From Tetracentron sinense (lineage: Eukaryota; Streptophyta; Magnoliopsida; Trochodendrales; Trochodendraceae), in contig JABCRI010001169.1 in the NCBI GenBank assembly GCA_015143295.1, forward strand, positions 19,427 to 83,426: DNA of 64,000 bases, in the 5' to 3' direction. The position numbers were made by a program, and so were the translations under genes. This document shows positions 50,901 to 63,900 of the stretch, piece by piece. How positions within the stretch are numbered: the first letter of the stretch is position 1; each line of letters begins with the position of its first letter. Under the pieces are notes generated by a model. The model was given only the letters and a program-made list of their open reading frames with translations, had not been told where the DNA came from and did no database searches.

Positions 50901-52460
50901 AATCCATACTTAGAAAGTATACTTCGGCCTAAACCTACAAACGTGCTAGAAATCCAAACCTGTGATCGGATTTTGATGTCATTTCTTCTAACGCGAGTAT
51001 TTCGATACAACCTAAGTGTGAGAATTTGTTTCGGTAGAATCCGAGGTCGTTTGCTCGATTTGCTCACCGAGAGGCCGAAATTTATACTTAGAAAATATAC
51101 TTCGTCCCAAACCTAAAAAAGTGCACCACATCTAAACCGAGGGTTAGATTTCGATGCTATTTCTTCTAAGGCATGTATTTCAATCCAACCTAAGTGTGAG
51201 AATTCGTTTTGACGGAATCCGAGTTTGTTTCACCAATTTGGGCACAGAGAGACCCGAAATTCATACTTAGAAAATAAATTTCGGCCTAAACCTACAAACA
51301 CGCACCAAATCCAAACCTGTGATGGGATTTTGATGTCATTTGATCAACCCGTGTATTTCAATCCAGCCAAAGTGTGGGAATTCGTTTCGATAGAATCCGT
51401 GGCCGTTTGCCCAATTTACGCACCGAGAGGCCGAAATCCATACATAGAAAGTATACTTCAGCCTAGACGTAAAAAAGTGTACCAATTCAAAACCGGGGGT
51501 CGGACTTCGACGCTGTTTCTTTTAACGTTAGTATATTGATAGAACCTGAGTGTGGGAATTTGTTTCGATGGAATCCGAGGTCGTTTGCCCCATTTGGGCA
51601 CCGAGTGGCTCAAAACCCATACTTAGAAAGTATAGATCGGCCTAAACCTACAATCGCTCACAAAATCCAAATCTGCGATATGATTTTGATGTCATTTGAT
51701 TTAACGCGTGTATTTGAATCCAACCTAAGTGTGGGAATTCGTTTCGATGGAAGTCGAGGTCAATTGCCCGATTTATGTACTGAAAGGCTCGAAATCCATA
51801 CTTAGAAAATATACTTCAGCCTAAACCTACAAACACGCACAAAATCCAAACCTGTGACCGGATTTCAATGTTATTTGATTTAACGCATGTATTTCAATTC
51901 AACCTAAGTGTGGCAATTCGATTCGATGGAATCCGATGTCTATTGCCTGATTTGGGCACCGAGAGGCCCTAAATTCGTACGTTGAATGTAAACATCGGTC
52001 TAAACGTACAATCGCGCACCAAATCTAAACCTGTGATCAGATTTCGATGCCGTTTCTTTTAACGCATGTACTTTGTCCCAAATTAAGTGTGGGAATTCGT
52101 TTCAATGGAATGCGAGGTCGCTAGCCCGATTTGGGCACCGACAAGCTGAAATCCATACTTAGAAATATAGTTTGGCCTAAACCTAAAAAAGTGCACCAAA
52201 TCCAAACCGCGGGTCGGTTTTCGATACCGATTCTTCTAACGTGGGTATTTCGATGCAACCTTAGTGTGGGAAATCGTTTTGATGGAATCCGAGGTTGTTT
52301 GCCCGATTTGGGCACTGAGAGGCTTGAAATCCATACTTCGGCCTAAACGAAAAAAAGCGGGGGTCGAATTTCAATGTTGTTTCTTCTAACACATGTATTT
52401 TGACCAAACCTAAGTGTGGGAAATCATTTCGATGCAATCCGAGGTCATTTGCATGATTTA

Positions 52461-52825
52461 CAAATATCTTTTGTTATCCAGAAATAGAGACTAAGTATCT
52501 CTAATGCGAATCCCAAGCTCATCTTCCATCAAATCATATCCAATATAATCCGATTTAACAACACCATCATGCTATGGTTTGTTATGGGAATTATTTGAGA
52601 CAAGATGTAATGAGAGTAAATTATGAAATTTCTATTAAGAGGTACTCTGCTCAATCATGGAAGACTTACCTAGCTATTTCTTTATTTTAATGCGGAATTC
52701 CTTGAACTTTTCAAAGAAAGTGAAATAAAGTTAGTTACCTCTTAATGGAAGATTCATAAAATTACGATCATCCAACTTTTGTCCCATTCCCAAGTAGAAG
52801 TTTTATCTACTCGGATTTCTCCTTC
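52461..52825. other. Leftmost interior of the LTR element
   Basis: AT-rich unique sequence beginning caaatatcttttgttatcc directly after satellite. I see no ORF, repeat or RNA gene in it. Confidence 0.5.
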
Positions 52826-53300
52826 TTTTTTTTTTTTTTGGAAGGTAAGCTGGGGTTAGGCAGACCCCGACCAGATATATAAATTAAAAAAGAAAAGGGA
52901 TTACAATCTAAGGTAATTACAACCCGATCTGTCCTTTTCCAAAATGGATAAAAGTGCAGAGGGAAACTCCCTTGGCAAAAGAACAATAGAGCTATTGAGA
53001 ATACAAAATTTGGCTAGAAAATCAGCTGCCAAGTTACTTTCCCGCCAAATATGATGAATAGAATATGCTGAAAAGTGGGATAGCTTGAGAATACATCTCA
53101 TAACTGAATTCGCCAAGTACCAAGGAGGATCATTAGAAGCGTTCAATAACTGAGAGGCTTGCAGCGAGTCTGTATTAATATGGAGGTGCTGAATACCTTG
53201 GGCCGTAGCTAGATCAATGCCTCTTTCAATGGCTAGGATTTCCAGCTGTAGGATATCAAACATGCAACTATTGCACTTATGCAAGATCATACCAAGCATT
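52826..53300 (-). mobile_element. LINE tail nested in the LTR element, with most of RNase H
   Basis: Poly(T) at 52826-52839, 3' UTR, and an open - strand reading frame from about 53299 to 52901. This covers most of the RNase H domain: LQLEILAIERG with the catalytic E, INTDSLQA with D, IHHIWRESNLAADFLAKF with the last D, ending LEKDRSGCNYLRL. The first catalytic D lies beyond the 5' truncation. It nearly matches the tail at 25877-26222, so the two came from the same LINE lineage at a similar time. The insertion is younger than the LTR element. Confidence 0.87.
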
Positions 53301-56300
53301 AGGAGCTAGAGGTTCCAACAATTAAGTTGGACTTGATGAGTATACAAACTGGACAATCCTTCCAAAGGTTTGTCTTGTATCCAATGACCAATTGCTTCAC
53401 TATGAAGCACAACCCTTATACTTTCTTTTCTTCTCCGAAGAGCCCTTGTCCATACTACCAGAATACCTTTCCAATGGAAAATCTTGGATTTCTTTCCTTT
53501 GCATAAATGCTCGGGATTTAGAAAAACCAATTCTTCTGAACATCTTTGCAAGTAGCATTGAACTCTTCAAAGGTTCTTAGCCATATGCAACATGTAGGAA
53601 TTCAGACAATCTGATTTCCTATTTGTTCAACATTACTATATTAAAGGACTCCGAGAGTTTTTCAAGGATCATATCCTCTAATCCCATAAATTTATCTCAG
53701 CATCAAGAATTGGGATTAATGATTCCAATGATCTCTATCATACTCTTTGTGACTGGGTTTCCGTAGTCAACTTGGTGTCCACTTGTCCTTTTATATAGTA
53801 CTGTCTAGCAGCTCTATTGTATTCTGTAAACATCTCAAATGACATTTACCATTTAGTAGTGAGAACTTGGGCAATTCTTTAGATGATAAGCACAAACTTG
53901 AGATTCATTTTCCATTCCAAACACTTTGAATTGGTCAAGAGATTCTCATTAAAGTCTTGGTAAGGTGGTTATAGAATGACATGACAATTAAAACTTACAT
54001 CATAATTTCACACATTATAATATCATTAGATCAGGGCTTTTGATCTTTGATGATATTGCTCATCATTCAATCAAATTTCATAGACCCCTCAATCTATAAA
54101 ATTAGAAAATATGCTACTTCATATTTCTGATGAGCATTGGGTGCCTTATAATACACATGCAATCTTCCATTTTAGGATAATACCACACATGCACTACAAG
54201 GTGGATAGTAACTATCCATCACTGAGCATCTCATGCATAACTCCTTATGTAAATCAGCGATTCCCAATTTTCTTGCAACCTCCAAAGACAACATGACTGT
54301 CACTGTTTTAGCCGCCATGTTCCTTGGTTAAGTGAAACCCATCATTCTGGTTCGTCATATGATCAAGTAGGGCTGTGCCCCCATTTTATTTGACACTCCC
54401 TATCAGGTCATACACAAACCTATCTACTATAGAAATAAGGTTCTACGAGTTTAACTTAGACTGAATTATGTCAATACCTTTTGGCAAGACAAGACTCAGG
54501 CTAATTAATTTTTAGTCTTATTGATAATGGAAGGTCATAGGGCAATATTATCTCGTAGGATAGATTAGCCCATTTAATTCACTTAATATTTTTCTTGAGG
54601 GAAAACAGAATATCATGAACAAATTATACATCTAATGCATATATAAAAAACATTCACAATATTTATCATTGTATCACATGTATAAAATAATATACAAAAT
54701 CATCACATGATAATAAATCAAATTTCGTTTTAATTATATCAAACTAATTCCAATGAACTCCTACTAGCCCCAGAAATCTTAATGGATCTAATCCAAGGGT
54801 ACAAAGGTCATTTTTAACATCAGTGGGCTTTAAATGGTTCATACATCCATATGATGGACCAGTGGTCATACCAAGCACCATGGGCCCAAAATAACAATTA
54901 TAAAGTGTCCATGTGCATCACTAAAACTCATAAGTCAAAATGGACTATATTACCCTTTAATTCTCTACGAATTATTTTTAGCACATTAGGGTTCACCAAC
55001 CCTAAGTTTAAAAGAAATTATGGGAGTCTTTAAACAACTCTCTAAGACCTCTACTAGGATCTATAAGTGTCAATCAAGGCACTTCTCATAATCGTGAATA
55101 TTGTTAGCTTACATCTATGCCAATTAAGGCACAATTATCTTATAATCATGCAAGTAACATATTTCAAGTAAAAATTTCAACATTGACTACATGCATCATG
55201 TCCAAAATGGCTATAATAATGTGTTTTATTTAAACACAAACTTTTTATGTTTCAACAAAACACATATTATGGGGTTTGATCTAATTATCTAAAATTTGCA
55301 CAAAAACAATAATCACATTATCACAAGGGTTATGGACTTTTCTAAGCAACTAAAAGCTATAACAAATCATCACATAAAATACATAATATAGTTACACAAT
55401 GGGTCCACATGATCATGCTATCTTAGAAATCCTACAACTACTCTTGTAGGACGCCTTCTAAGATTTATTCTCCATGCGATCACCATCATCTTCTATCATC
55501 AATTCGATTTCTCCATAGAAAAAAACCAGCAACTCCTAATACTAAGATTACATCATATTCAAAATAAGAAACCTTGAGAAACCACCCAAAATAGGGTGCT
55601 CAAGGGGAGTACAACCCATAAGAAGAAAGAAAAGAGAATAGAGAGAAAATAAGGCATGATCATGAAACTCATCCACCATTCAACAAGAATATATATTAAC
55701 AATTCATCAACTATGAATAATAATATGACTTGACAAATTACTTAGAAAGTCCATAACCTCAACAAGGGTTTGGCTAACCTTAGGGAAACTCTTTCACATA
55801 TGGTTAAGGCCTCTATTAACATTTAATAGATAAACCCTAGACACAGAAAGCAAACATGTCAAGAATGAATTCTTAGGGATTTTAGATCATCATTAAAAGA
55901 AAACAATTTTCCTTTAATGCTTGGAAAGTCATTAAGAGAAACAATTTCTCTAAAATTAATCTAACCCTAAAATTCATCCTCACATTCCTCAATTGATAAA
56001 CAAATAGAAAACACCATATTAAATTCGGCTAGGCTAGGGATCTAATCCCTTCCATTTTATTTTGATCTAATAACTATTAAAAGACCAAAATAAAAATCAG
56101 CAAATTGCTAATTTTTAATATCACTTTATATTGATTCCAAAATAAATTCAAAATCAATAATAGGTGATTTCAAAATTTTCCATAAGGGCCAACTGCTTTA
56201 GGGATTATTTGATTTAACAATTAAATAAAATAATAACTTAAACAATAGTATTAAATGTCCATAAAATAATTGATCTCTCTCAATTAAAATTCACTTGAGA

Positions 56301-57406
56301 TAAAACCCTGTATCTCAACCAATGGCATTTATGTAATTACTTGATTAACTATTAATCAAATAAAAACTTATAAATACTATGTAGGGAGTCATTCTGAGCA
56401 CATGTAATTGATCCAAATCAACTACAATAATTATGGTATTATTCCCATATACTTTTTAGGGAACCATAAATGATATCATAATTAACATTTAATTAAATGA
56501 TAGCCCGTGGACTTGAAGCAGATAATTAAACAATTTAATTAAATCTCAGTCCGTGCTCTCGAATCAAATAATTAAACTATTTAATTAATTGATAGCCCAT
56601 TAAACGATTTAATAGCATCCCATGCTCTCAAATCAAATAATGGAATTTAGGAAAAATTTGAAAGCCTCTTGGAAAATTAATTTAGAAAACTCCTCTTCCC
56701 GCTTTAGATTTTTTACTCAAGTTTTAACCCTCAAAACGATTGATTCTGGAAAAACTTTCTTTACGAAAGTTGTAGATCTTTTCGATGGCTTCGAAATGAT
56801 ATACTGACGGACCTAAATTGGACTTTCGTTCACAAAGTTATGGCCGAAATACCGAAACTGTATCGATTCTTCTAATCAAATACAAATCCGAAAATCCATC
56901 AATCAATTTTAATCGAAATAAGCTTTAATCTCCAAGAATGTTTAAGGAAGGGTGTCTAACACCATGGGATTTATTAATTAGCATTTTAACAAATAAAATC
57001 TCATCAATATATGCTAGCCAATATTTCAATGGGTATCTAAGTGGTCTAAATCAAAGGGAAAACTTGCCCGGGGCTTACAAGAATAAATTAAACAATTTAA
57101 TTTAATATAAAAAGGATCTCTAAATCCTTAAGGGCTATAACCAAATTTATTTTTCTATATACCTATCCCTATTAGAATTAAGAGGTTTTGAAATCATTCA
57201 AAACTGAAATTAGTATCACACTAATTTCTAAGGGCTTGATCCCTCCCTGAATAACTAGAGGGATCCCTTATCCCTAATAAATGATTATCCAATAATCAAG
57301 AATCTAGAAGATTGATTCATTAAGGTAACCAAAATTCATAGGGGAGGCATTCTTGATATAATTAAAATTTGATTATACCCTAAAATCAAAGAGAAGCATA
57401 GCCAAG
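53301..57406 (-). other. Interior of the LTR element, no recognisable genes
   Basis: About 4.1 kb of AT-rich sequence. Frames on both strands are short and I recognise no domain. The only internal structure that I see is the ~46-bp tandem repeat at 56486-56643. It is assigned to the element because it runs without a break to the primer site at 57407. Confidence 0.55.
56486..56643. repeat. Imperfect ~46-bp tandem repeat, about 3.5 copies
   Basis: Units share catttaattaa, a gatagcccgtgg/ctcagtccgtgctc core and gaatcaaataattaaa. The third copy is shortened. It lies inside the AT-rich interior of the LTR element, with no coding content. Confidence 0.65.
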
Positions 57407-57419
57407 GCTCTGATACCAC
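57407..57419 (-). promoter_or_regulatory. Primer binding site, tRNA-Met type (- strand)
   Basis: The + strand ggctctgatacca reads tggtatcagagcc on the - strand, complementary to the 3' end of initiator tRNA-Met. It adjoins the LTR end with one spacer base, fixing the element's orientation. Confidence 0.88.
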
Positions 57420-57906
57420 TGAAAGTATGTCTCTTTTTAATTTTAGAAACACAGTTCTTGGGGGGCATACATCGAATCCCAAGATCTGACTAAGATTCTA
57501 ATTGATTTTATTCAATGAAGGTTAGAATAACATTCACCTTTGCGACTTTGAAATTGTTAAGTCAAATCCACATAAGAATAGTACTCATAAAACTTCATAA
57601 GTGTCAAGTCTCCTGTCGATTCACACGAACCTTCTTTTTCCTTTAAAGCTTTCTCTAATGGAAGATAATGACCCTTCCAAATTCCATGCTCTTTTATCTG
57701 TTCTTCTTTTCGTTGATCCAAGAACCTTTCTTGATTTTCAAAGAACTTGTTCTTGATTATCAAGATCAAAAACCAAACAAAAAGGAAGAAGGGGAAGGGT
57801 GACTGTACACCCTCAAAGGGGGAGAGGGCTGGGCGTAAACTTGAGGAGAGGGAGAGAAGAAAAAATTCTGGAGAATTATATTATTTAAAGGGCTGGGCAT
57901 CCACTC

Positions 57907-57916
57907 CTTTATATAA
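57907..57916 (-). promoter_or_regulatory. Probable TATA box of the - strand LTR
   Basis: On the - strand the sequence reads gaacttatataaaggagtgg, a TATA box in good context. Transcription would start near 57880 and run left through the primer site. Confidence 0.55.
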
Positions 57917-58149
57917 GTTCCCTCTTGGCTGCTTGAATTGTAATCCAATTATAATTCATTAACCTTATCCTAATCCAATCAGGATTCCTCAATAGTTTCC
58001 TTTATTGATTATTCTCCAAATCCAATTAGGATTAATCTTAAAAGAAACTAACCTTATCCATTAGTAACTAATCTTATCCTTATCCAATAAAGAATCTTGA
58101 ATTAGTAACTAACTAATGGAATCCCTAACAATTAGGGAATCTTTAATTA

Positions 58150-58180
58150 GTAACTAACCAACTAACTAACTAACTAACCA
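58150..58180. repeat. (AACT)n microsatellite
   Basis: A short run of taactaac units inside the LTR, set in a wider stretch rich in taactaa and taatcc words. Confidence 0.75.
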
Positions 58181-59587
58181 TATCCAATAAGGTGTTAATT
58201 AATTAGAAACTAATTAAACTAAAACTTCCTCCATGAAGTGGGCATCCCACCCTAGGTGGGTCCCACTCCACACGCCTAAAGGGTTTCCAAAACCCTCTTG
58301 GTCACTTGAATTATTCTTTTATAATAATTCCCAATGGGTCCTACCCATTTGGTTTTTCACATCCAATGTGATTCCACCTTTTAGAGCTTCACTATACCAC
58401 ATAGTGATTACTTAGAGAAATTAATTAATTTAATTATAAATTAAATTAAATACTTTAAGAAGGTCCTTGTGTGAGGGATCTAAAGGGATCTCCTATTTCC
58501 GGTTGTGGGACCAAGTGCTCAACCTTTTGGTTAAAGCATTGTTACTAGGAAACACCTTTCCTACACTCCATTAGGATTATAGAATTTTATCTATATCCCT
58601 GAACTTCCACCAATCACAATTAATGTCCATTAACACAATGTGATTAACCTCCAGAAATTAGAGAATTGCTTGTAAGTACCATCTCACAATATATTTACAA
58701 ATAAATCATTCCACATTCCGATATCACTTGTAAGCTTCCAGGATTGGAACAATTCCACTGTCTTAGTCCCTAGCTTATGAATAGAACCCTCTTTCTCATG
58801 ATTACTTTTTCATTGAACTGAACCTCCAAAACACTTTTGAAGAAACATTAGAAAAGAACTGACATATATATATTTTTATATACTTTTCCATATTGAAAAT
58901 ATCAACTTCGATAAAAACCATTTTACCGAAAAGCACCAGTATTGGATTTAGCAATTCAGTTTAACAAGTATCACCTTGATATCATTATCTCCAATTAATG
59001 AGTTGTGGATTCCTTATTGAGTGTTTACACACTTCTCCAAACATTGTGTACATGACCCAACGTACCCGGAGTTAGTCCTGTGTATTGGACATTGCCGATT
59101 GGCACATCAAAGCCATATAGACAAATATTTGAGAAGATGTTAACCTCTCAGGTCTAAGGACAATTTGTCAAATGGATAACCCTAATACAATCTGACAGTG
59201 TATTCCATAGGGTATCTACTAGTGACCCCGTTCAGTATTATGTACTTGCTACATATACTCACATGTTAGTCAAGAGTCACCACTCTCTGTGAATGAGATT
59301 CATCACACTATCTCATAGAACTACACATGAGCCATGATGAAGTACGGCGCCCAACCAGTACTCTAGAGGCTTCGAACAATATTAGGTTTACAAGAAACCG
59401 AAAAATCATATCTCCTTGCAACTTTTGCATGATTTTCCTACAATGTTAACTATGGAACTTTATGTCTTCATCATATGAGACAGTAATTAATATAAATACC
59501 CTTTATAGTTGGTTGTGTGAATATGATGCTTGTCTAATCAAGATAGAAAAGTCTCTTATTGGCTTTCGAGGGCATATATGTCCAACA

Positions 59588-60900
59588 GAAGTATACTTTC
59601 TAAGTATAAATTTCTAAGTATAAATTTTGGCCTCTCGGTGCGCAAATCAAACAAATGACCTCGGATTCTACCGAAACGAATTCTAACACTTAGGTTTGAT
59701 CGAAATACACACGTTAGAAGAAATGACATCAAAATCCGATCACTGGTTTGGATTTCTAGCGCGTTTGTAGGTTTAGTCCGAAGTATACTTTCTAAGTATG
59801 GATTTCGAGCCTCTCGGTGCCCAAATCGGGCAAACGATCTCGGATTCCATCGAAATGAATTCCCACACTTTGGTTTGGTCGAAATACGTGCATTAGAAGA
59901 AACGACATTGAAATCCAAACCCGGTTTGGAATTGGAGCGCTTTTTTATGTTTAGGCCGAAGGATACTTTCTAAGTATGGATTTTGACCTCTTGGTGCGCC
60001 AATCGGGCAAATGACCACGGATTCAATCGAAACGAATTCCCACACTTAGGCTGGATTGGAATACACGTGTTAGAAGAAATGACATCGAAATCCGATTACA
60101 GGTTTGGATTTCTTGCGCGTTTAAAGGATTAGGCCGAAGTATACCTTCTAAGTATGGATTTCAAGCCTCTCGGTGCCCAAATCGGGCAAATGACCTCGGA
60201 TTCCATCGAAACGAATTCCCCCATCTAGGTTTGGTTGAAATACATGCGTTAGAAGAAATGACATCAAAATGCGACCCTCGGTATGGAATTGGAGTGCTTT
60301 TTTACGTTTAGGCCGAAGTATAGTTTCTCAGTATGGATTTCGACCTCTCAGTGTGCCATTCGGGCAAACGACCTCGGACTCCATCGAAACGATTTCCCAC
60401 ACTAAGGTTGCATCGAAATACCCATGTTAGAAGAATCGGCATTGAAAACCAACCTGCTGTTTGCATTTGGCGCACTTTTTTAGGTTTAGGCGCAACTATA
60501 CTTCCTAAGTATGGCTTTTGGCCTGTCGGTGCCCAAATCGAGCTAGCGACCTCGGATTCCATGGAAATGAATTCCCACACTTAGTTTGGGACAAAATACA
60601 GGCGTTAAAAGAAACAGCATCAAAATCCGATCACAGGTTTAGATTCAGTGGCGATTGTACGTTTAGACCAATGTATACTTTCAACGTACGAATTTTGGGC
60701 CTCTCGGTGCCGAAATCAGGCAATCGACTTCAGATTCCATCGAAACGAATTGCCACACTTAGGTTGGATCGAAATACATGCGTTAAATCAAATAACATTG
60801 AAATCCAATCACAGGTATGGATTTTGGGCGCGTTTGTAGGTTTAGGCTGAAGTATATTTTCAAAGTAAGGATTCTGAGCCTTTCAGTGCTTAAATTGGGC
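59588..60900 (+). repeat. ~178-bp satellite array, block 5 (+ orientation)
   Basis: Clean + oriented monomers resume straight after the LTR. At the very start, tttctaagtataaa is present twice in tandem (59597-59610 and 59611-59624). Subtypes are those of the earlier blocks, including the caaccttagtg-complement monomer near 60390 and the ttcaacgtacg monomer near 60680. Confidence 0.93.
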
Positions 60901-63900
60901 AAATGGCCTTCGACTAAGTGCCATTCGAAAAACGAATTTCTCACACTTAGGTTGGATCGAAATACATTCATTAACTCAAATGCCATCACAATCCAATCGC
61001 TAAGGTTGGATTTGTGCACATTGTCGGTAGGCCGATGTATTACTTTCTAAGTATGCATTTTGAGCCACTACTGGTTGCCGCAAATCGGGGCAAACGACTC
61101 CGGGTTCCATCGAAATGATTACCAACTCTTAGGTTTTGGTTGAAAATACTGCATAGAAGAAAGCGAATTGAATCCAACCCCCGGTTTTGGAATTGGATAG
61201 CGCTTTTTTACGGTTATAGCCGAAGTATAGTTTCCTTCTAGGTATGATTTCGCCTATCTCGAATGCTGCCATTTGGGCTGAAACGACCATGGATTCAAGT
61301 GAATTGAATTCCCGCACACTTCGTTGGTCAAAATACAATCCCCCCCCCACCGTTAGAAGAAACAGTATCGAAATCCGAGCTTCCCCGGTTTGGATTTGGA
61401 GGCAGCTTTTGTAGTTTTAAGGACGACGCATACTTTCTAATTATTGATTCGAGCCTCATGGGTCCGAATCAGAAACACGCTATATTCAATCAAAAAATTC
61501 CCACACTCGAGGGTTTGGGCCGATCAACTGGCGTTAAAGGAAATCCACATCGAAATCTGACGCGCCACCCCCGTCTTTGAATTGGTGCAGCATTTCTTAC
61601 GTTTATAGGCTGAAGTATACTTTCTCAGTAGGATAATTCGGTTCTCTTGGTGTGCTAAATTTGGCAAATGCTACCCATCAGGATTCTCTCGAAACGAATT
61701 CCCCACACTTTAGGTTGGTTGAATAACATTGGGTTAGATCCAAGTGACATCGAATCGCGATGCACATGGTTTGATTTGGTACTAGGTGTTTGTAGTCAAC
61801 GGCCCAATTTACTTTCTAGATGTGGTGCAGGCTTTTTTTGAGTTTGGGACGAAAGTAATCTTTCTACAAGTATAATTTCGGTAACCTCCTCGGTTGGGGC
61901 CGAATCGAACAAACGACCTCGGTTCTACGCGAATCGAATTCTCAGCAGGTTTGGATTCTAGGCGTGTTTGTAGGTTTTAGGGTCGCGACGTGATACTTTC
62001 TAAGTATGGAGTCGAGGCGCTCACGGTGCTCCAAATCAGGCAAACGATCTCAGATTCATCGGAAAACGATATTCCCACACTTTGGTTTAGGTCAAAATAA
62101 CATGGTTAGATGAAACCGAACGAGGCATTGAAATCCGAACCGGTTTGGAATTGGAGCACTTTTACGTTTAGGGCCGAATATACTTTCTAAGTATGGATTT
62201 TGGCTCTGGTGGGCGGCCTAAATCGGGCGCAAACTACAGACCACGAGGATTCGATATAAATGAATTCACCCCACTTAGGCTATATCGAAATACATGGTTA
62301 CGTAAGAAAGGACATCAAAATCCAAATTTATAGGTTTGGATTTCTTGGGCGCTTTTGTAGGTTTAGGCCAAAAGTATAACTTCTACGTATGGATTTCCGA
62401 GCCATCTCGATGCCCAAATCGGGCTAGAACGAACCTATCGGATACCATCGAAACGAATTCTGGCCATACCGACAACTAGGTTTGGGGTCGAATACATGGG
62501 CATTAGAAGAAATGACATCGAAATCTGAAACCTGGTATGGGAGGGAGGGCGCTTTTTTAACGTATTATGGCCGAAGTAATAGTTTCTAGTAATGGATTTC
62601 GACCATCCGAAGGTCGGGGCAATCTGGCATTCTGGGGCAAACTAGACTCACACGATTCAATCGAACCAATTCGCCACAGTAGGGTGGGTCAGAAATACAT
62701 GGCTTAGAAGATATTGGCATTGAAATTCGCCCCCTGTTCGAATTTTGGTGGCTTGTTTGTTAGGTTTATGGCTGAAGTATTCCCTTTCAAGTATGGATTT
62801 CAGGCCGTCTCGGCTGCTCCAAATCTGGGAACAAACCGACCTCGGATTCCAGATTGAAACGAATTCCCACAACGTGGATTGGTCGAAATATAGCGTTATC
62901 ACATGTAAAACATCGAAATTCTCTACCCCGACACGGTTTCGAATTGGTGTCACTTTTTATGGCTAGCGAGGCGGAAGTATACAGAGATTTCGGCTCTCTG
63001 AAGCTCAATCATGGCAATATGAATTCGGGATTCTCATCGAAAGCAATTCTGCAGACACTTAGGTGGTATCGAAATACAACGCGGTAGTAAGAAATAATCG
63101 AAGTGCGAGCATGAGGTTTGGAATGTTGGCAGGTTTGTAGGGCTAGTAGGCTTGTAGGTTTAATTTATAGTAACGGATTCGAGCCTCATCGGAGGTTCGG
63201 CAAATCATGCGAAACTACCTCGCGGTGATTGTCATTCGAAACGAATTTCAATCATCTTATCGTTGGTCATAATACATGCTTAGAAGAAACAATAATCAAA
63301 ATCGGACCGGCACTGGCGTTTGGTAATTGGTAACGCTTTTTTTCATCGTTAGGCCGAAGTATGGCATTGTTCTAAGAATGGATTTCAGGGCCTCGAAGTT
63401 CCAAATCAGGCCAAGTGACCGTTCTCGGATTCTATCGAAATGATTTCCCCACTAAGGTTGGGCAATCGAAATAAGCCTCCGCGGTTAGAAGAATTCGCAT
63501 CATAAACCGACCCCTCAATCACCGCGGTTTGCATTTGGTGGACCTTTTTATGTTAGTCCAAACTATACTTTCTAAGTATGGCTTTTCGGTCTGTCGGTGC
63601 CGCAAATTCGGGCTAGCGCTCTGTCATATTCCCTTGAAACGAATCACTCCACACTTATTTGGAATGCAACTCCTGTGTTAATAGACAAGGGGTGGGGATG
63701 TATCAGGGAAATCTGATGCACAGGTCTAGTAGTTGGTGCGGGCGCTTGTAGCTTTTATACAGTTATGTATACTTTCAACGTAACGAATTTAGCGGGCCTC
63801 TTCGTGTAGAATATGCCGGCAATCATCTCAGATTCCATCAAATGAATTTCCAAACTAGTTTGGATTGAATACTTGCATAAATCAATAACAAATCGGATCA

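Larger units (their letters stand above)
46687..52460 (-). repeat. Satellite array, block 4, inverted orientation
   Basis: From 46687 the monomers read on the - strand (cctaaacgtaaaaaa, gaattcgtttcgatggaatcc, ccatacttagaaagtatac). The switch is sharp, at tttcgagcct|aaacgtaaacg. Subtypes and period are the same as in the + blocks, including the short-anchor subtype near 50025 and the cgtacgttgaaa subtype near 49130 and 51980. It is interrupted by the LINE at 47035-47924 and ends at gcatgattt, where the AT-rich LTR element begins. A pure T run of ~14 bases replaces part of a monomer near 50670. Confidence 0.93.
52461..59587 (-). mobile_element. LTR element on the - strand, one LTR, gene-poor and AT-rich
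   Basis: Non-satellite block between inverted and + oriented satellite. At its right end is a 2168-bp LTR (57420-59587) with TG...CA ends. Just left of it is a tRNA-Met-type primer site on the - strand, so the element runs right to left. The ~4.9 kb of interior has no long ORF, no recognisable gag or pol, and no second LTR before satellite appears at 52460. It could be a non-coding large retrotransposon derivative or the remains of a decayed element. The superfamily cannot be told. It is incomplete. Age cannot be estimated with one LTR. Confidence 0.8.
57420..59587 (-). repeat. LTR of the - strand element (its 5' LTR)
   Basis: On the - strand it begins tgttggacatatatgccc at 59587 and ends ...catactttca at 57420, for 2168 bp. 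It contains a TATA box near 57908 and an (AACT)n run near 58150. Satellite resumes directly at 59588 with gaagtatac. No matching second LTR is in the window. Confidence 0.82.

Noticed and set aside
53306-53551. An 81-codon - strand frame next to the nested LINE tail, considered as part of the LINE or of a gag gene
   Set aside because: It lies beyond the LINE's 5' truncation, and I see no knuckle, protease or other motif in it. It could not be supported as coding.
57747-57962. A 71-codon + strand frame in the LTR, rich in K, E and R
   Set aside because: It comes from purine-rich LTR leader sequence on the strand opposite to the element's transcription, and has no family likeness.
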